NCBI RefSeq assembly: GCF_016775705.1 | Contig: NZ_CP068760.1 | Coordinates: forward strand, 2,914,001-2,978,000 | Length of the DNA: 64,000 nt | From: Chryseobacterium cucumeris | Lineage (GTDB): Bacteria; Bacteroidota; Bacteroidia; Flavobacteriales; Weeksellaceae | Direction of reading: 5' to 3' | Shown here: one piece after another, positions 54,456 to 62,575 of the stretch | Numbering within the stretch: position 1 is the stretch's first letter | Layout of the letters: the number at the start of each line of letters is the position of its first letter | The notes under the pieces: generated by a model | The model's input: the letters and a program-made list of their open reading frames with translations, nothing else | Told to the model about the DNA's origin: nothing | Databases searched by the model: none | Program-made: the position numbers and the translations under genes

Positions 54456-55007
54456 ATGGTATCAGAATATCTTAAACAGAATACAGCAGAGTATCACGAT
54501 GCAGCAGAAAAACTTTTTAATTCTGAGAAGATTTTCAACAAAACCTTCACTTTAGAGGATTATAAAAAAATCATCCATACCAATTACCTGATGCTTCTTC
54601 ACAGCGAAGATAAAATATTCAGCAGTCTTTCAGACAAGTATGCAGAAAAACTTCAGCTTGAGGAAAGAAAAAAGCTTTGCCTTATTGAAAAAGACCTGAA
54701 AAGCCTTTCCCTGAAAAATCAGGAAGCGTCCCACGACCTTGAATTCATTAATGAACATGAAGCGCTTGGAGCGATGTATGTGATTGAAGGGTCTACGTTG
54801 GGAGGAAATGTTATTGCTAAACAGCTTTCTAAAACGGAAGGTTTTGACGACGTTACTTTCAATTTTTTCGGATGTTATCAGGAAAATACAGGCCCGATGT
54901 GGAAAAATTTTAAAGAAGTTCTGGATACTGAGGTGGCAGAAGAAAGCTACAATGAAGTGCTTTCCGGTGCAAAAAAACTGTATTCGTTTTTACTGAATGT
55001 CAACTAA
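54456..55007 (+). CDS. bphO: Biliverdin-producing heme oxygenase
   Basis: Opens heme to biliverdin IXalpha, iron and CO, using electrons from a reductant; cytosolic, 183 aa. Proximal His H14 in EYLKQNTAEYHDAAEK. The distal-helix motif MYVIEGSTLGGNVIAKQL is present. It makes the phytochrome's chromophore and sits next to it. It lacks any iron-acquisition neighbours, so the photoreceptor role is more likely than heme-iron use, though both are possible. Confidence 0.93.
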   Translation: MVSEYLKQNTAEYHDAAEKLFNSEKIFNKTFTLEDYKKIIHTNYLMLLHSEDKIFSSLSDKYAEKLQLEERKKLCLIEKDLKSLSLKNQEASHDLEFINEHEALGAMYVIEGSTLGGNVIAKQLSKTEGFDDVTFNFFGCYQENTGPMWKNFKEVLDTEVAEESYNEVLSGAKKLYSFLLNVN

Positions 55008-55025
55008 TTATTTTAATTCTAATTA

Positions 55026-55059
55026 AATTCCTGAAAAATTGCGCAATTTTTCAGGAATT
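55026..55059. terminator. 34-bp perfect palindrome between bphO and mdh
   Basis: Each half is AATTCCTGAAAAATTGC or its complement, with no unpaired loop. It starts 18 nt after the bphO stop and overlaps the mdh -33 box. No T run follows, so terminator is one reading and protein-binding site another. Confidence 0.6.
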
Positions 55060-55069
55060 GTTAAATTTG
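55039..55069 (+). promoter_or_regulatory. mdh promoter
   Basis: TTG (55039-55041), 20 nt, TAAATTTG (55062-55069), a clean Bacteroidota-type promoter with a 55-nt leader before the ATG at 55125. The -33 box lies within the 34-bp palindrome. Confidence 0.72.
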
Positions 55070-55124
55070 GGGAGTTTCAAATTAAAATTTAACTAACAAA
55101 AAAATAATTTAAAAAAGTAACAAT

Positions 55125-56051
55125 ATGAAAGTAACTGTAGTAGGTGCAGGCGCTGTAGGAGCAAGCTGTGCAGAATACATCGCAATGAAGAACTTCTGTT
55201 CAGAAGTAGTTTTGGTAGACATTAAAGAGGGGTTTGCTGAAGGGAAAGCAATGGATTTGATGCAGACAGCATCTCTTAACGGATTTGATACAAAAATTAC
55301 GGGTACAACAGGAGATTACAGCAAAACTGCAGGTTCTCATGTAGCAGTAATCACTTCAGGAATTCCTAGAAAGCCTGGAATGACAAGAGAAGAATTGATC
55401 GGTATCAATGCTGGTATCGTGAAGGAAGTTACTGAAAACTTAGTAAAACACTCTCCGGAAGTAATCATCATCGTGGTTTCCAACCCAATGGATACTATGG
55501 CTTACCTTGTTCACAAAACTTCAGGTCTTCCTAAGCACAAAATCATCGGAATGGGTGGTGCATTAGACTCTGCAAGATTCAAATACAGATTGGCTGAAGC
55601 TTTAGAAGCTCCGATTTCTGATGTTGACGGAATGGTAATCGCTGCTCACAGTGATACAGGTATGCTTCCATTATTGAGCAAAGCAACAAGAAACGGGGTT
55701 CCTGTAACTGAGTTCTTAAGTGATGAACAACAAAAATATGTCATCGAAGAAACTAAAGTAGGAGGTGCTACGCTTACCAAATTATTAGGAACTTCAGCTT
55801 GGTATGCTCCAGGTGCTGCTGTTTCTGTAATGGTTCAGGCCATTGCATGTGACCAGAAGAAAATGATCCCTTGTTCTTTAATGCTTGAAGGAGAATACGG
55901 ACAAAATGATATCTGCTTAGGTGTTCCTGCGATTATCGGAGCTAACGGAGTAGAATCAATCGTAAACGTAACATTGACTGCTGAAGAGCAATTGAAATTC
56001 GCTGAAGCTGCCAACGCGGTAAGAGAAGTGAATGGAGATTTGAAATTTTAA
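55125..56051 (+). CDS. mdh: Malate dehydrogenase (LDH-like, NAD type)
   Basis: NAD-dependent malate/oxaloacetate interconversion in the TCA cycle, cytosolic, 308 aa. VTVVGAGAVGASCAEYIAMK is the GxGxxG nucleotide motif, and IPRKPGMTREELI is the substrate loop with R residues that choose malate over lactate. The NPMDT and AAHSDTGML motifs follow, with H as the catalytic base. High-expression codon use. Likely functional partner of the SDH operon and the dicarboxylate symporters. Confidence 0.95.
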   Translation: MKVTVVGAGAVGASCAEYIAMKNFCSEVVLVDIKEGFAEGKAMDLMQTASLNGFDTKITGTTGDYSKTAGSHVAVITSGIPRKPGMTREELIGINAGIVKEVTENLVKHSPEVIIIVVSNPMDTMAYLVHKTSGLPKHKIIGMGGALDSARFKYRLAEALEAPISDVDGMVIAAHSDTGMLPLLSKATRNGVPVTEFLSDEQQKYVIEETKVGGATLTKLLGTSAWYAPGAAVSVMVQAIACDQKKMIPCSLMLEGEYGQNDICLGVPAIIGANGVESIVNVTLTAEEQLKFAEAANAVREVNGDLKF

Positions 56052-56087
56052 TGATTTACCCGCTTTTAAGCAGGAATTAAAATAGAT

Positions 56088-56125
56088 AAAACCCGGCTGT
56101 TTCAAATTTGAAACAGCCGGGTTTT
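56088..56125 (+). terminator. mdh terminator
   Basis: Perfect palindrome AAAACCCGGCTGTTTCAAA and its complement, ending GGGTTTTGCTT, about 37 nt after the mdh stop. The GC-rich stem fits a rho-independent terminator. Confidence 0.9.
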
Positions 56126-56149
56126 GCTTAAATATTTGAATGGAGGAAG

Positions 56150-56192
56150 TTTTCCCTTTTGCTGGCGCGAGCGTCCCGCTCGTGTCCACAAT
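56150..56192. repeat. REP-like end of the RAYT element, left
   Basis: Contains the hairpin CGAGCG-TCC-CGCTCG (about 56167-56181) and is the inverted counterpart of 56806-56850, with GCTGGCGCGAGCG shared in the other orientation. Confidence 0.8.
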
Positions 56193-56743
56193 CATAAATT
56201 AACATCTATTTCAAGAATCTCATCATAATCATCAGAATAATTTCTGGCACTACTGTATTTCCACTCCCAAGGCTCCATAACAAAGCCCGCCTTCACAGGG
56301 GTTTGATGAACGTAATTTAGTTTTTGCTCAAATACTTTCAACGTCCATATTTCTATTGGATTATTATTCTGCTGCCAAAACTGATATTTTTTTATATTAG
56401 AATTTTGGCCTCCTGCTTTTTTGAACATCCACAATAACCATTCTTTTCTGCTTTCCTGATTATTTTCTTCTATGGCCTTAAGCAACTTTTTAGCAGTAAA
56501 ACCCTTAAAATCTCTTATTAATTCTGAAGGTTGACCTTTTTCTGATCTGAAAATTAAATGTATATGACTGGGCATGATACAATATCCGAAAATAGTCATT
56601 CCTTTATTCTTTCTACAATAATTTAATGCTTCAATAATGATATCGAAATATTCAATTCTTGTAAAAATATCAATCCAAAATACCGTAGCAAAGCTTATAA
56701 AATATGCTCCTTCTTTTTCATGAAATTTGTGTTTTCTACTCAT
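56192..56743 (-). CDS. REP-associated tyrosine transposase (RAYT)
   Basis: 183-aa single-strand DNA transposase of the TnpA_REP (IS200/IS605-like) type, which processes REP hairpins. HUH-like H60-x-H62 in PSHIHLIF. The family motif YVHQTPVKAGFV, typically YxHxNPxRAG, is at about 150-161. Flanked by inverted REP-like ends at 56150-56192 and 56806-56850. Full length with no frameshift, so possibly active. Confidence 0.9.
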   Translation of the reverse strand: MSRKHKFHEKEGAYFISFATVFWIDIFTRIEYFDIIIEALNYCRKNKGMTIFGYCIMPSHIHLIFRSEKGQPSELIRDFKGFTAKKLLKAIEENNQESRKEWLLWMFKKAGGQNSNIKKYQFWQQNNNPIEIWTLKVFEQKLNYVHQTPVKAGFVMEPWEWKYSSARNYSDDYDEILEIDVNL

Positions 56744-56805
56744 AATCTAAAAGCAATAAAAACACACATTATTATTTTTAGAAATTAAATTTTTTAAAAT
56801 AGATT

Positions 56806-56850
56806 ATTGTGGGGACACGAGTGAGACGCTCGCGCCAGCGTAGGGAAAGT
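56806..56850. repeat. REP-like end of the RAYT element, right
   Basis: Reverse complement of the left end with a few changes. The core ACACGAGTGAGACGCTCGCG can fold as CGAG-n7-CTCG, and GCGCCAGC then matches GCTGGCGC. Confidence 0.8.
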
Positions 56851-56882
56851 TTTCGGCCGGCCGGAGGCTGCGCCGAAAACTT
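56843..56882 (-). terminator. Terminator of the alpha/beta hydrolase gene
   Basis: Stem AAAGTTTTCGGC / GCCGAAAACTTT around a GC-rich loop, 24 nt beyond the stop at 56906. It abuts the RAYT right end. Confidence 0.7.
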
Positions 56883-56905
56883 TTCATAAAAATAAACAAC
56901 TGCTA

Positions 56906-57823
56906 TTACTTCGTTGTTTTTACGAAATGAGTAACAGACTTCACAAATTCTTTATTTTTCTCATAGTACAAAAGATGTCCGCCATCAATAGAAACTACTT
57001 TTTGATTGGGAAACCGGAAGGTTTTATAATGCTGAGTTCCGACTGCTTTATCATTTTTTCCGGTAATGATAAGTACCGGAACACGAATGTCCCTGGTGAT
57101 GGGTGCATAATCGGCATAATATTCAGGAAATTCTTTGGGTTTTGAGATCACTGCCATTCCAAAGTCGATGATGCGGGGATGAAGAGAATCTATTTTATCA
57201 GACTCTTTTATGGTTTCAATATCTTCGGTCAGGAATTTATATCCGATTCTTTTCTTTCTTAAAGCGCTGCTGACTTTTGAAAGCTCTGAAGAAAGACTGT
57301 CTTTAGGAATCACTCTGTTTTTTAACTGTAAAAGGCTGTTTCCGTATTCAATCTGTTCTTTGACAGATTCATCATTCAGAAAATGAAGGGTAACGTTCGC
57401 AAGAATGAGTCCTTTGGTATACTCTGGATATTTTCTTGCATAATTGACTGCTATGATTCCGCCAAAGGAATGAGCCAGCAAGAATACCTTTTTCAATTTC
57501 AGATGCTGTCTCAATTCTTCAATATCCTGAATCATTGTATCGAGATGATAGTTATCTGATGTATCGGATTCGCCGGAACCCCGTTGATCCATATAGATCA
57601 TCCGTAAGTTTTTTTCCAGATTATTTCCGCCCATCAGCTCAAAAGACGGATATCCCTGTCCGGGACCACCTGGAATATAAATACAAGCTTTTCCTTTTCC
57701 GGAGACTTTATATTTGATCTTTACGTGATCTGAGGTCTCAAAGATGCCTTCTGACGGTTTATTCTGAGCTGAAATGACAGTCAAGGAAGTGAGAAAAAAG
57801 AGTAGGATAGCAATTGTTTTCAT
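56906..57823 (-). CDS. Exported alpha/beta hydrolase (proline-iminopeptidase-like)
   Basis: 305-aa protein with signal sequence (VISAQ). Oxyanion motif [11 protein letters not shown], nucleophile elbow AHSFGG (Ser of the triad), acid in GKNDKAV, and His in GGHLLYYEK. The motif order GGPG...D-Q-RG-x-G-x-S fits S33-type peptidases, but other esterases in the family look alike. Predicted periplasmic. Stands alone. Confidence 0.85.
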   Translation of the reverse strand: MKTIAILLFFLTSLTVISAQNKPSEGIFETSDHVKIKYKVSGKGKACIYIPGGPGQGYPSFELMGGNNLEKNLRMIYMDQRGSGESDTSDNYHLDTMIQDIEELRQHLKLKKVFLLAHSFGGIIAVNYARKYPEYTKGLILANVTLHFLNDESVKEQIEYGNSLLQLKNRVIPKDSLSSELSKVSSALRKKRIGYKFLTEDIETIKESDKIDSLHPRIIDFGMAVISKPKEFPEYYADYAPITRDIRVPVLIITGKNDKAVGTQHYKTFRFPNQKVVSIDGGHLLYYEKNKEFVKSVTHFVKTTK

Positions 57824-58051
57824 ATTATTATAACAACTGTATAAGGGTATTTATTACTAAAATACCAAACTATCTTCCTTTGGCTCTGTCACATCTTAAT
57901 TCTTTGATTATATTGTACAAATGCAATACATTTAAAAAGAGCATTATCTTTAAGTTCTCTTACTTTATCAGATTGTTCTTGAGTATTATTTGCCTTGAAA
58001 TGCAAGGGCAGCAGCTTGATCTATTAACGATTATGGAGGTCTTTTATGGTA

Positions 58052-58603
58052 TTAAAATTCTGCAATCTTTTCAAACAATTCAGGGTAGCTGGTGACTAAT
58101 CCACTTTCGTCAACCGAAATTTCAGCTTTAAAATTGGTTTCGATATTTTCATACAGGTATTTATTAACAGCTGTCCGGGTATAATCTTGTTGAACAGGTC
58201 TGATATGATGTTTTAACACGTCAATATATATAATATTAATCTTTTGAGAACCACTCTCTGAAAGCTTTAAATTGTTGATCGGTAGAGTATTGGTAAACGG
58301 AGTAAGAGAAATGTCTATGAAATTGAAATGATCAAACTCAGGATTTACAACACCATTAATTTCCCATTGGCTTTGATTTCTTTTTCCCGAAAAAGTTTTT
58401 TTAATTGTATTGATCTCGGATTCGATCAGAAAATCCTGAACGATCCAGTTTTTATCAGTATGGATTTTATACTCTACATTGTATATTTTATCTTCAATAC
58501 AACCGATGATTTTTGATTCAATAGTGTAATTTTTATCATTGGATAATAGATTGAAATATTCAAGGGACTGATAATAGATTCCTTTCCAGATTAATGTCTT
58601 CAT
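58052..58603 (-). CDS. Putative glycolipid-binding family protein
   Basis: 183-aa cytosolic protein. It has the family pattern from N- to C-terminus: W-x-G at the start, IVQDFLIE..., NTLPINNLKL, VQQDYTRTAVNKYLYEN and the C-terminal FKAEISVDESGLVTSYPELFEKIAEF. PF06475 proteins look like this; their ligand is doubtful despite the name. It lies downstream of the Cys-rich peptide gene but after a terminator, so likely separate. Confidence 0.8.
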   Translation of the reverse strand: MKTLIWKGIYYQSLEYFNLLSNDKNYTIESKIIGCIEDKIYNVEYKIHTDKNWIVQDFLIESEINTIKKTFSGKRNQSQWEINGVVNPEFDHFNFIDISLTPFTNTLPINNLKLSESGSQKINIIYIDVLKHHIRPVQQDYTRTAVNKYLYENIETNFKAEISVDESGLVTSYPELFEKIAEF

Positions 58604-58663
58604 AATGATATTCTTTGATGTATTATTAAGAGATGCAAGTTAATGAATGCTATGGCTGATTGC

Positions 58664-58692
58664 AAAAAAAGAGCGGTAAACACCGCCCTTCC
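58664..58692 (-). terminator. Terminator of the Cys-rich peptide gene
   Basis: Minus-strand stem AGGGCGGT / ACCGCTCT with a GTTT loop followed by a T7 run, 25 nt after the stop at 58717. Confidence 0.83.
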
Positions 58693-58716
58693 AAAATTTT
58701 ATCTAACAAAATGCAT

Positions 58717-58947
58717 TTACATATAAACACATCCACATCCTGTTTCCCATTCCTGGCACAGACGCATTGGCTCATTACATCCGGGATTACCGCCACCACC
58801 CGAAACTCTGTAACAGGTACCATCACTGCAATAGTAGTAACCTATTGTCGGAGGACAGTTGCCATCCAGATCACATAAAGCATAGGGAGTGTCACCACCA
58901 CTGATCAGCACCAGCTGATTTCTCTTTAGTTTTTTAAGGTTTTTCAT
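58717..58947 (-). CDS. Bacteriocin-like Cys-rich peptide precursor
   Basis: 76-aa precursor with leader MKNLKKLKRNQLVLISGG (residues 1-18, ending in GG). The 58-aa core has eight cysteines, several in DGNC, DGTC and ETGCGC contexts, with a Gly-rich stretch GGGGNPGC. The leader is that of Chryseobacterium bacteriocin-like proteins and is shared with the peptide at 42625. No maturation or export genes within the window. The even Cys count suggests disulfides or lanthionine-type/metal-binding chemistry, not demonstrated. Terminator of its own, hence monocistronic. Confidence 0.85.
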   Translation of the reverse strand: MKNLKKLKRNQLVLISGGDTPYALCDLDGNCPPTIGYYYCSDGTCYRVSGGGGNPGCNEPMRLCQEWETGCGCVYM

Positions 58948-59027
58948 AGTAATTATTTTTAATTTGTTGATTACTAATGTATAAAAATTTTAACACACCA
59001 GCAAGTGTTTTAATGAGTAGGATAAAA

Positions 59028-59564
59028 TTACTCTATATCCAAAGTCATGAAAAGGGCAATCTCCTCTGTATTTTCGTACAACCTTGTGTTGAGCCCGGTA
59101 ATATTAAATCCCATTCTTCTGTAAAATTGTATCGCAGGATAATTGGTATTTTGTGTTTCCAGTTCAATAACCCTGCAATTTAATCTCCTTGCTTCTTTAA
59201 TGGCGTTTTTAATCAGCATGATTCCGATTCCCTGCCGTCTGTATTTTTCGTCAACCAGAATGCTTTCTATATAAAAACTGTTGTTCCACGTCCTGTGTTC
59301 ACAGATGATCCATCCTGCCAGCTCTTCATTGACAAAAGCACCAAAGGAATTTCCCTGTTCAATGATTGTATTCATTTCTTCAAGGTCTTCGGAAGTCGTT
59401 TCCCAGATTTTGGTATAAGGCAAAGACTTTTCCTTTATAATAAACTCAAAAGAACCTCCGAATTCAATAGATGAAACTACATATCGTATGTCTGTTGTAT
59501 ATCCGTTATGTCCCCATCCTGAGCAGGGATTGAAGGACAGCTGCTGTAATTTTTTTATTTCCAC
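59028..59564 (-). CDS. GNAT acetyltransferase, streptothricin-acetyltransferase-like
   Basis: 178-aa acetyl-CoA-dependent N-acetyltransferase. Acetyl-CoA motif A is DEKYRRQGIGIMLI (R-R-Q-G-I-G). The stretch WNNSFYIESILVDE, then VIELETQN, FYRRMGF and E-IALF, follows the order seen in streptothricin/NatS acetyltransferases. Those have wider substrate use in nature, so resistance activity is not implied. Downstream of VOC by 9 nt. Confidence 0.82.
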   Translation of the reverse strand: MEIKKLQQLSFNPCSGWGHNGYTTDIRYVVSSIEFGGSFEFIIKEKSLPYTKIWETTSEDLEEMNTIIEQGNSFGAFVNEELAGWIICEHRTWNNSFYIESILVDEKYRRQGIGIMLIKNAIKEARRLNCRVIELETQNTNYPAIQFYRRMGFNITGLNTRLYENTEEIALFMTLDIE

Positions 59565-59573
59565 CTTTATATT

Positions 59574-59966
59574 TTATTGCATTTCAGTACAGATTTCTAC
59601 CAGATAATTGCTGGGATCTTTGATATAAGCTGTTTTTTGTCCCCATGGTTTTACCGCGATATCTTCGTAAAGAACAGCCCCGTTTTTTAGTGCCTTTTCT
59701 ACCAAGGCTTCCACATCATCCGTTGTAAATCCCAGTTCCATTCCAAAAGGTTTGTCTTCTGTTTTTGCGGTTAAAAATCCTTTTTTAATATTGGAATTGG
59801 CCAGGCTCACAGAAGCAAATGAAAGACTTGTTTCCCCGGTCAGCAGTTCGCCATAATCTTTTTCAGGAGTGATGAATTTTATTTCCGAACCAAAGGTGTT
59901 TTTATAAAAATTCATGGACAGTTCTACATCTTCCACGTACAGAATAACATACTTGAATTTGATCAT
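59574..59966 (-). CDS. VOC family protein (glyoxalase/bleomycin-resistance fold)
   Basis: 130-aa metal-binding VOC protein made of two beta-alpha-beta-beta-beta halves. FKYVILYVEDVELSMNFYKNTFG begins the first half and MELGFTTDDVEALVEKALKNGA the second. Metal ligands are not all clear (E in LVEIC, one possible H missing), so the enzyme activity is open. Second gene of a three-gene operon, 19 nt from the upstream gene. Confidence 0.85.
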   Translation of the reverse strand: MIKFKYVILYVEDVELSMNFYKNTFGSEIKFITPEKDYGELLTGETSLSFASVSLANSNIKKGFLTAKTEDKPFGMELGFTTDDVEALVEKALKNGAVLYEDIAVKPWGQKTAYIKDPSNYLVEICTEMQ

Positions 59967-59985
59967 AAGTTTGAATTTGAAAGGT

Positions 59986-60771
59986 TTATTTCTTGTTTAC
60001 AATATATTCTTCATCTACTATCAACACTGAATGGGGTCCGTGTAAAGGATATTCCTTAAAGCTTCCGAAATGACCGAAATGAAGAGGATATTTCTGGCTA
60101 AGCTGCCGCACTTTACGTCCAAATGAATTGATGTCAACCTTTTGCAGGGAATCTTTTTTCTGTCTGCCATTGGTGAAAAAGAGCATCAGGTTACAATGAT
60201 CTTTAAAATCAAAATCATTATAGTAAAATACATGGATGTCTTCTTCTTTGCATATACGGTCTAAATCATTAATAAGATCCTGCTTGTACTGCAAAGGCAG
60301 ATTGCAATCAATTCTGGCTGCATAATTTTCTGCATTGCTTTTTCTGAAATCCGATCCCACCATCTGGATAAAGCGGTGTTCTATATTTTTGAATTCTTCT
60401 TTTTCAGGAGGAAAACTTTTGGTAGATTGAATGGTAAAAGGAACACTGTAATCCACTGATACAGCATTTTCCCGGATTAATAATTCTTCAATTTCCAATG
60501 CAAACTGAAAATGAAAATCAAAAAGCATATGGCCACCAATATTGATGATCATTTGATTTCCATCGATATTCAGGTGTAAGTATGTTCTTTTATAGCAAGA
60601 TTTTAGCTCTTGAAGTTTATGGACAAAATCAGCTGTATTTTCCACTTGTACTCTGGCAGTCAGTTCAGCAGGAGTATCGGCATGTCCTCCAAGTCCAGGA
60701 GAAAATTTGAAAAATTGAAAGTCATATAAATGGTCTGGGAATTTGAAATACCAGTATACACCTAAAATCAT
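59986..60771 (-). CDS. Hypothetical protein, operon head of VOC-GNAT
   Basis: 261 aa from the ATG at 60771 (MILGVYWYFKFPDHLYDFQFF); an upstream in-frame ATG would add 29 residues running into the pafA promoter region. No known domain recognised. Two half-repeats of alternating beta type, with HADTPAELTARV and FTNGRQKKDSL. The protein is probably cytosolic. Divergent from pafA; drives the operon with VOC and GNAT. Confidence 0.55.
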   Translation of the reverse strand: MILGVYWYFKFPDHLYDFQFFKFSPGLGGHADTPAELTARVQVENTADFVHKLQELKSCYKRTYLHLNIDGNQMIINIGGHMLFDFHFQFALEIEELLIRENAVSVDYSVPFTIQSTKSFPPEKEEFKNIEHRFIQMVGSDFRKSNAENYAARIDCNLPLQYKQDLINDLDRICKEEDIHVFYYNDFDFKDHCNLMLFFTNGRQKKDSLQKVDINSFGRKVRQLSQKYPLHFGHFGSFKEYPLHGPHSVLIVDEEYIVNKK

Positions 60772-60843
60772 AGAAGATTGGTTGATAATTGTACAATAAT
60801 CAAAATTAAATAAAATTTCACACTCCAAAACTTTCAAAACCCT

Positions 60844-60851
60844 TAAATTTG
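60844..60851 (+). promoter_or_regulatory. Putative -7 element of pafA
   Basis: TAAATTTG, 22 nt before the ATG at 60874. A TTTC at 60816 could be the -33 box with 24-nt spacing. Confidence 0.5.
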
Positions 60852-60873
60852 TCATCAATAAAAATTTACTTGG

Positions 60874-62520
60874 ATGCTTAGGAACATTTCAATTGCGGCA
60901 GCTACTTTATTCTCCGTAGTTACAATCAATGCACAGAAGAACAGAAATACTCAACTGGAAAGACCTAAATTAGTCGTTGGTCTGGTAGTAGACCAGATGC
61001 GTTGGGACTATTTATACCGTTTTTATGGTAAATATGGAAATGACGGTTTCAAAAGACTTTTAAATACAGGATATTCTTTGAATAATGTACATATTCCTTA
61101 TGTTCCTACTGTTACAGCTTTGGGACACACATGTATCTATACAGGTTCTGTACCGGCTATTCACGGAATTGCAGGAAATGACTGGACAGATAAGGAAACA
61201 GGTAAAGGTGTTTACTGTACTGCAGATGAGAATGTTCAGCCGGTAGGTACTACCAATACAAAAACGGGAAGCCACTCTCCGAAAAATCTTTGGTCTACGA
61301 CAGTCACTGACGAATTGAGACTGGCAACAAATTTCCAGGGAAAAGTAGTCGGTGTCTCTTTGAAAGACCGTGCTTCCATTCTTCCTGCAGGACACACTCC
61401 AAACGGAGCTTTCTGGTTTGATGACAGTACCGGGAATTTCATTACCAGTACATGGTATATGAATGATCTTCCTCAGTGGATAAAATCATTCAACTCTCAG
61501 AATCTTCCTGAAAAGTTAGTAGCCAACGGCTGGAATACATTACTTCCAATCAATGAATATATAGAAAGCGCACCAGACAATTCTCCTTGGGAAGGCTTGT
61601 TGGGAAGTGCAAAAACGCCTACTTTCCCTTACAGTAATTTAGCAAAAGATTATCAGACTAAAAAAGACAATATCCGTTATACACCTTTTGGAAATACATT
61701 GACTTTAAAGCTGGCAGAAGCTTCTGTAGAAGGTGAAAAGCTGGGTGGAGATAATATTACAGACTTCTTAGCCATCAATCTGGCATCTACGGATTATGCA
61801 GGACATAAATTCGGGCCGAATTCTATTGAAGTAGAAGATGTATATATCAGATTAGATCAGGATTTAGCTGAGTTTTTCAAGTATCTTGATTCAAAAGTAG
61901 GAAAAGGCGAGTACACGGTTTTCCTTTCTGCTGACCACGGTGGAGCACACTCTGTAGGATTCCTTAAAGAACATAAAATCCCTACAGGTTTCTTTGGAGA
62001 AGATGCGGAAAAGAATCTGAACCAGAAACTGAAAGAAAAATTCGAAACCGATAAACTGGTCAACGCCATTGATAACTATCAGGTTTATTTCGACAGAAAA
62101 GTATTGGCAGACAACAAGCTTGAATTGGATGATGTTAGAAATTTCGCTGTAAAAGAAATTGAGAAAGATCCTACTGTTTTATATGCTGTTTCTGTAGACA
62201 AAATTCAGGAGTCAAGCATTCCGGAGCCAATCAAACAAAGAATTATTAACGGGATCAACAGACAGAGAAGCGGAGATATCCAGTTAATTTCTCACGATTC
62301 TATGCTTCCGCCATATTCTAAAACAGGAACTACGCACAGCGTATGGAATTCTTACGATTCTCATATTCCATTGATCTTTATGGGTTGGGGAGTGAAGCAG
62401 GGAGAAAGCAATAAAGAATATCACATGACGGATATTGCACCTACGGTATCTTCTTTATTGAAAATTCAATTCCCGAGTGGAAATGTAGGAAACCCAATTA
62501 CCGAGGTTATTGGTAAGTAA
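60874..62520 (+). CDS. pafA: Alkaline phosphatase PafA
   Basis: Secreted Zn-dependent phosphomonoesterase, 548 aa, very similar to the characterised Elizabethkingia PafA. Signal peptide to about residue 20. Active-site residues, by that alignment: D40 (VVDQM), nucleophile T81 (PTVTALGH), N102 (AGNDW), K164 and R166 (SLKDR), Asp/His ligands in STDYAGH and SADHGG, and a distal His in GTTHSVWN. This enzyme is known to release phosphate without inorganic-phosphate inhibition. Own promoter; a strong terminator follows. Confidence 0.95.
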   Translation: MLRNISIAAATLFSVVTINAQKNRNTQLERPKLVVGLVVDQMRWDYLYRFYGKYGNDGFKRLLNTGYSLNNVHIPYVPTVTALGHTCIYTGSVPAIHGIAGNDWTDKETGKGVYCTADENVQPVGTTNTKTGSHSPKNLWSTTVTDELRLATNFQGKVVGVSLKDRASILPAGHTPNGAFWFDDSTGNFITSTWYMNDLPQWIKSFNSQNLPEKLVANGWNTLLPINEYIESAPDNSPWEGLLGSAKTPTFPYSNLAKDYQTKKDNIRYTPFGNTLTLKLAEASVEGEKLGGDNITDFLAINLASTDYAGHKFGPNSIEVEDVYIRLDQDLAEFFKYLDSKVGKGEYTVFLSADHGGAHSVGFLKEHKIPTGFFGEDAEKNLNQKLKEKFETDKLVNAIDNYQVYFDRKVLADNKLELDDVRNFAVKEIEKDPTVLYAVSVDKIQESSIPEPIKQRIINGINRQRSGDIQLISHDSMLPPYSKTGTTHSVWNSYDSHIPLIFMGWGVKQGESNKEYHMTDIAPTVSSLLKIQFPSGNVGNPITEVIGK

Positions 62521-62535
62521 ATTGAAAATTATAAA

Positions 62536-62566
62536 AAAACATTCCCAACCGGGAATGTTTTTTGTT
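62536..62566. terminator. Bidirectional terminator after pafA
   Basis: Stem AAAACATTCCC / GGGAATGTTTT with an AACC loop and a T-rich tail. Also serves the converging TPR gene ending at 62576. Confidence 0.88.
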
Positions 62567-62575
62567 TTTTACAGC

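Noticed and set aside
57814..58095. 93-codon plus-strand frame between the hydrolase and the glycolipid-binding gene
   Set aside because: Overlaps both neighbours, is hydrophobic by AT-richness only, with no promoter match.
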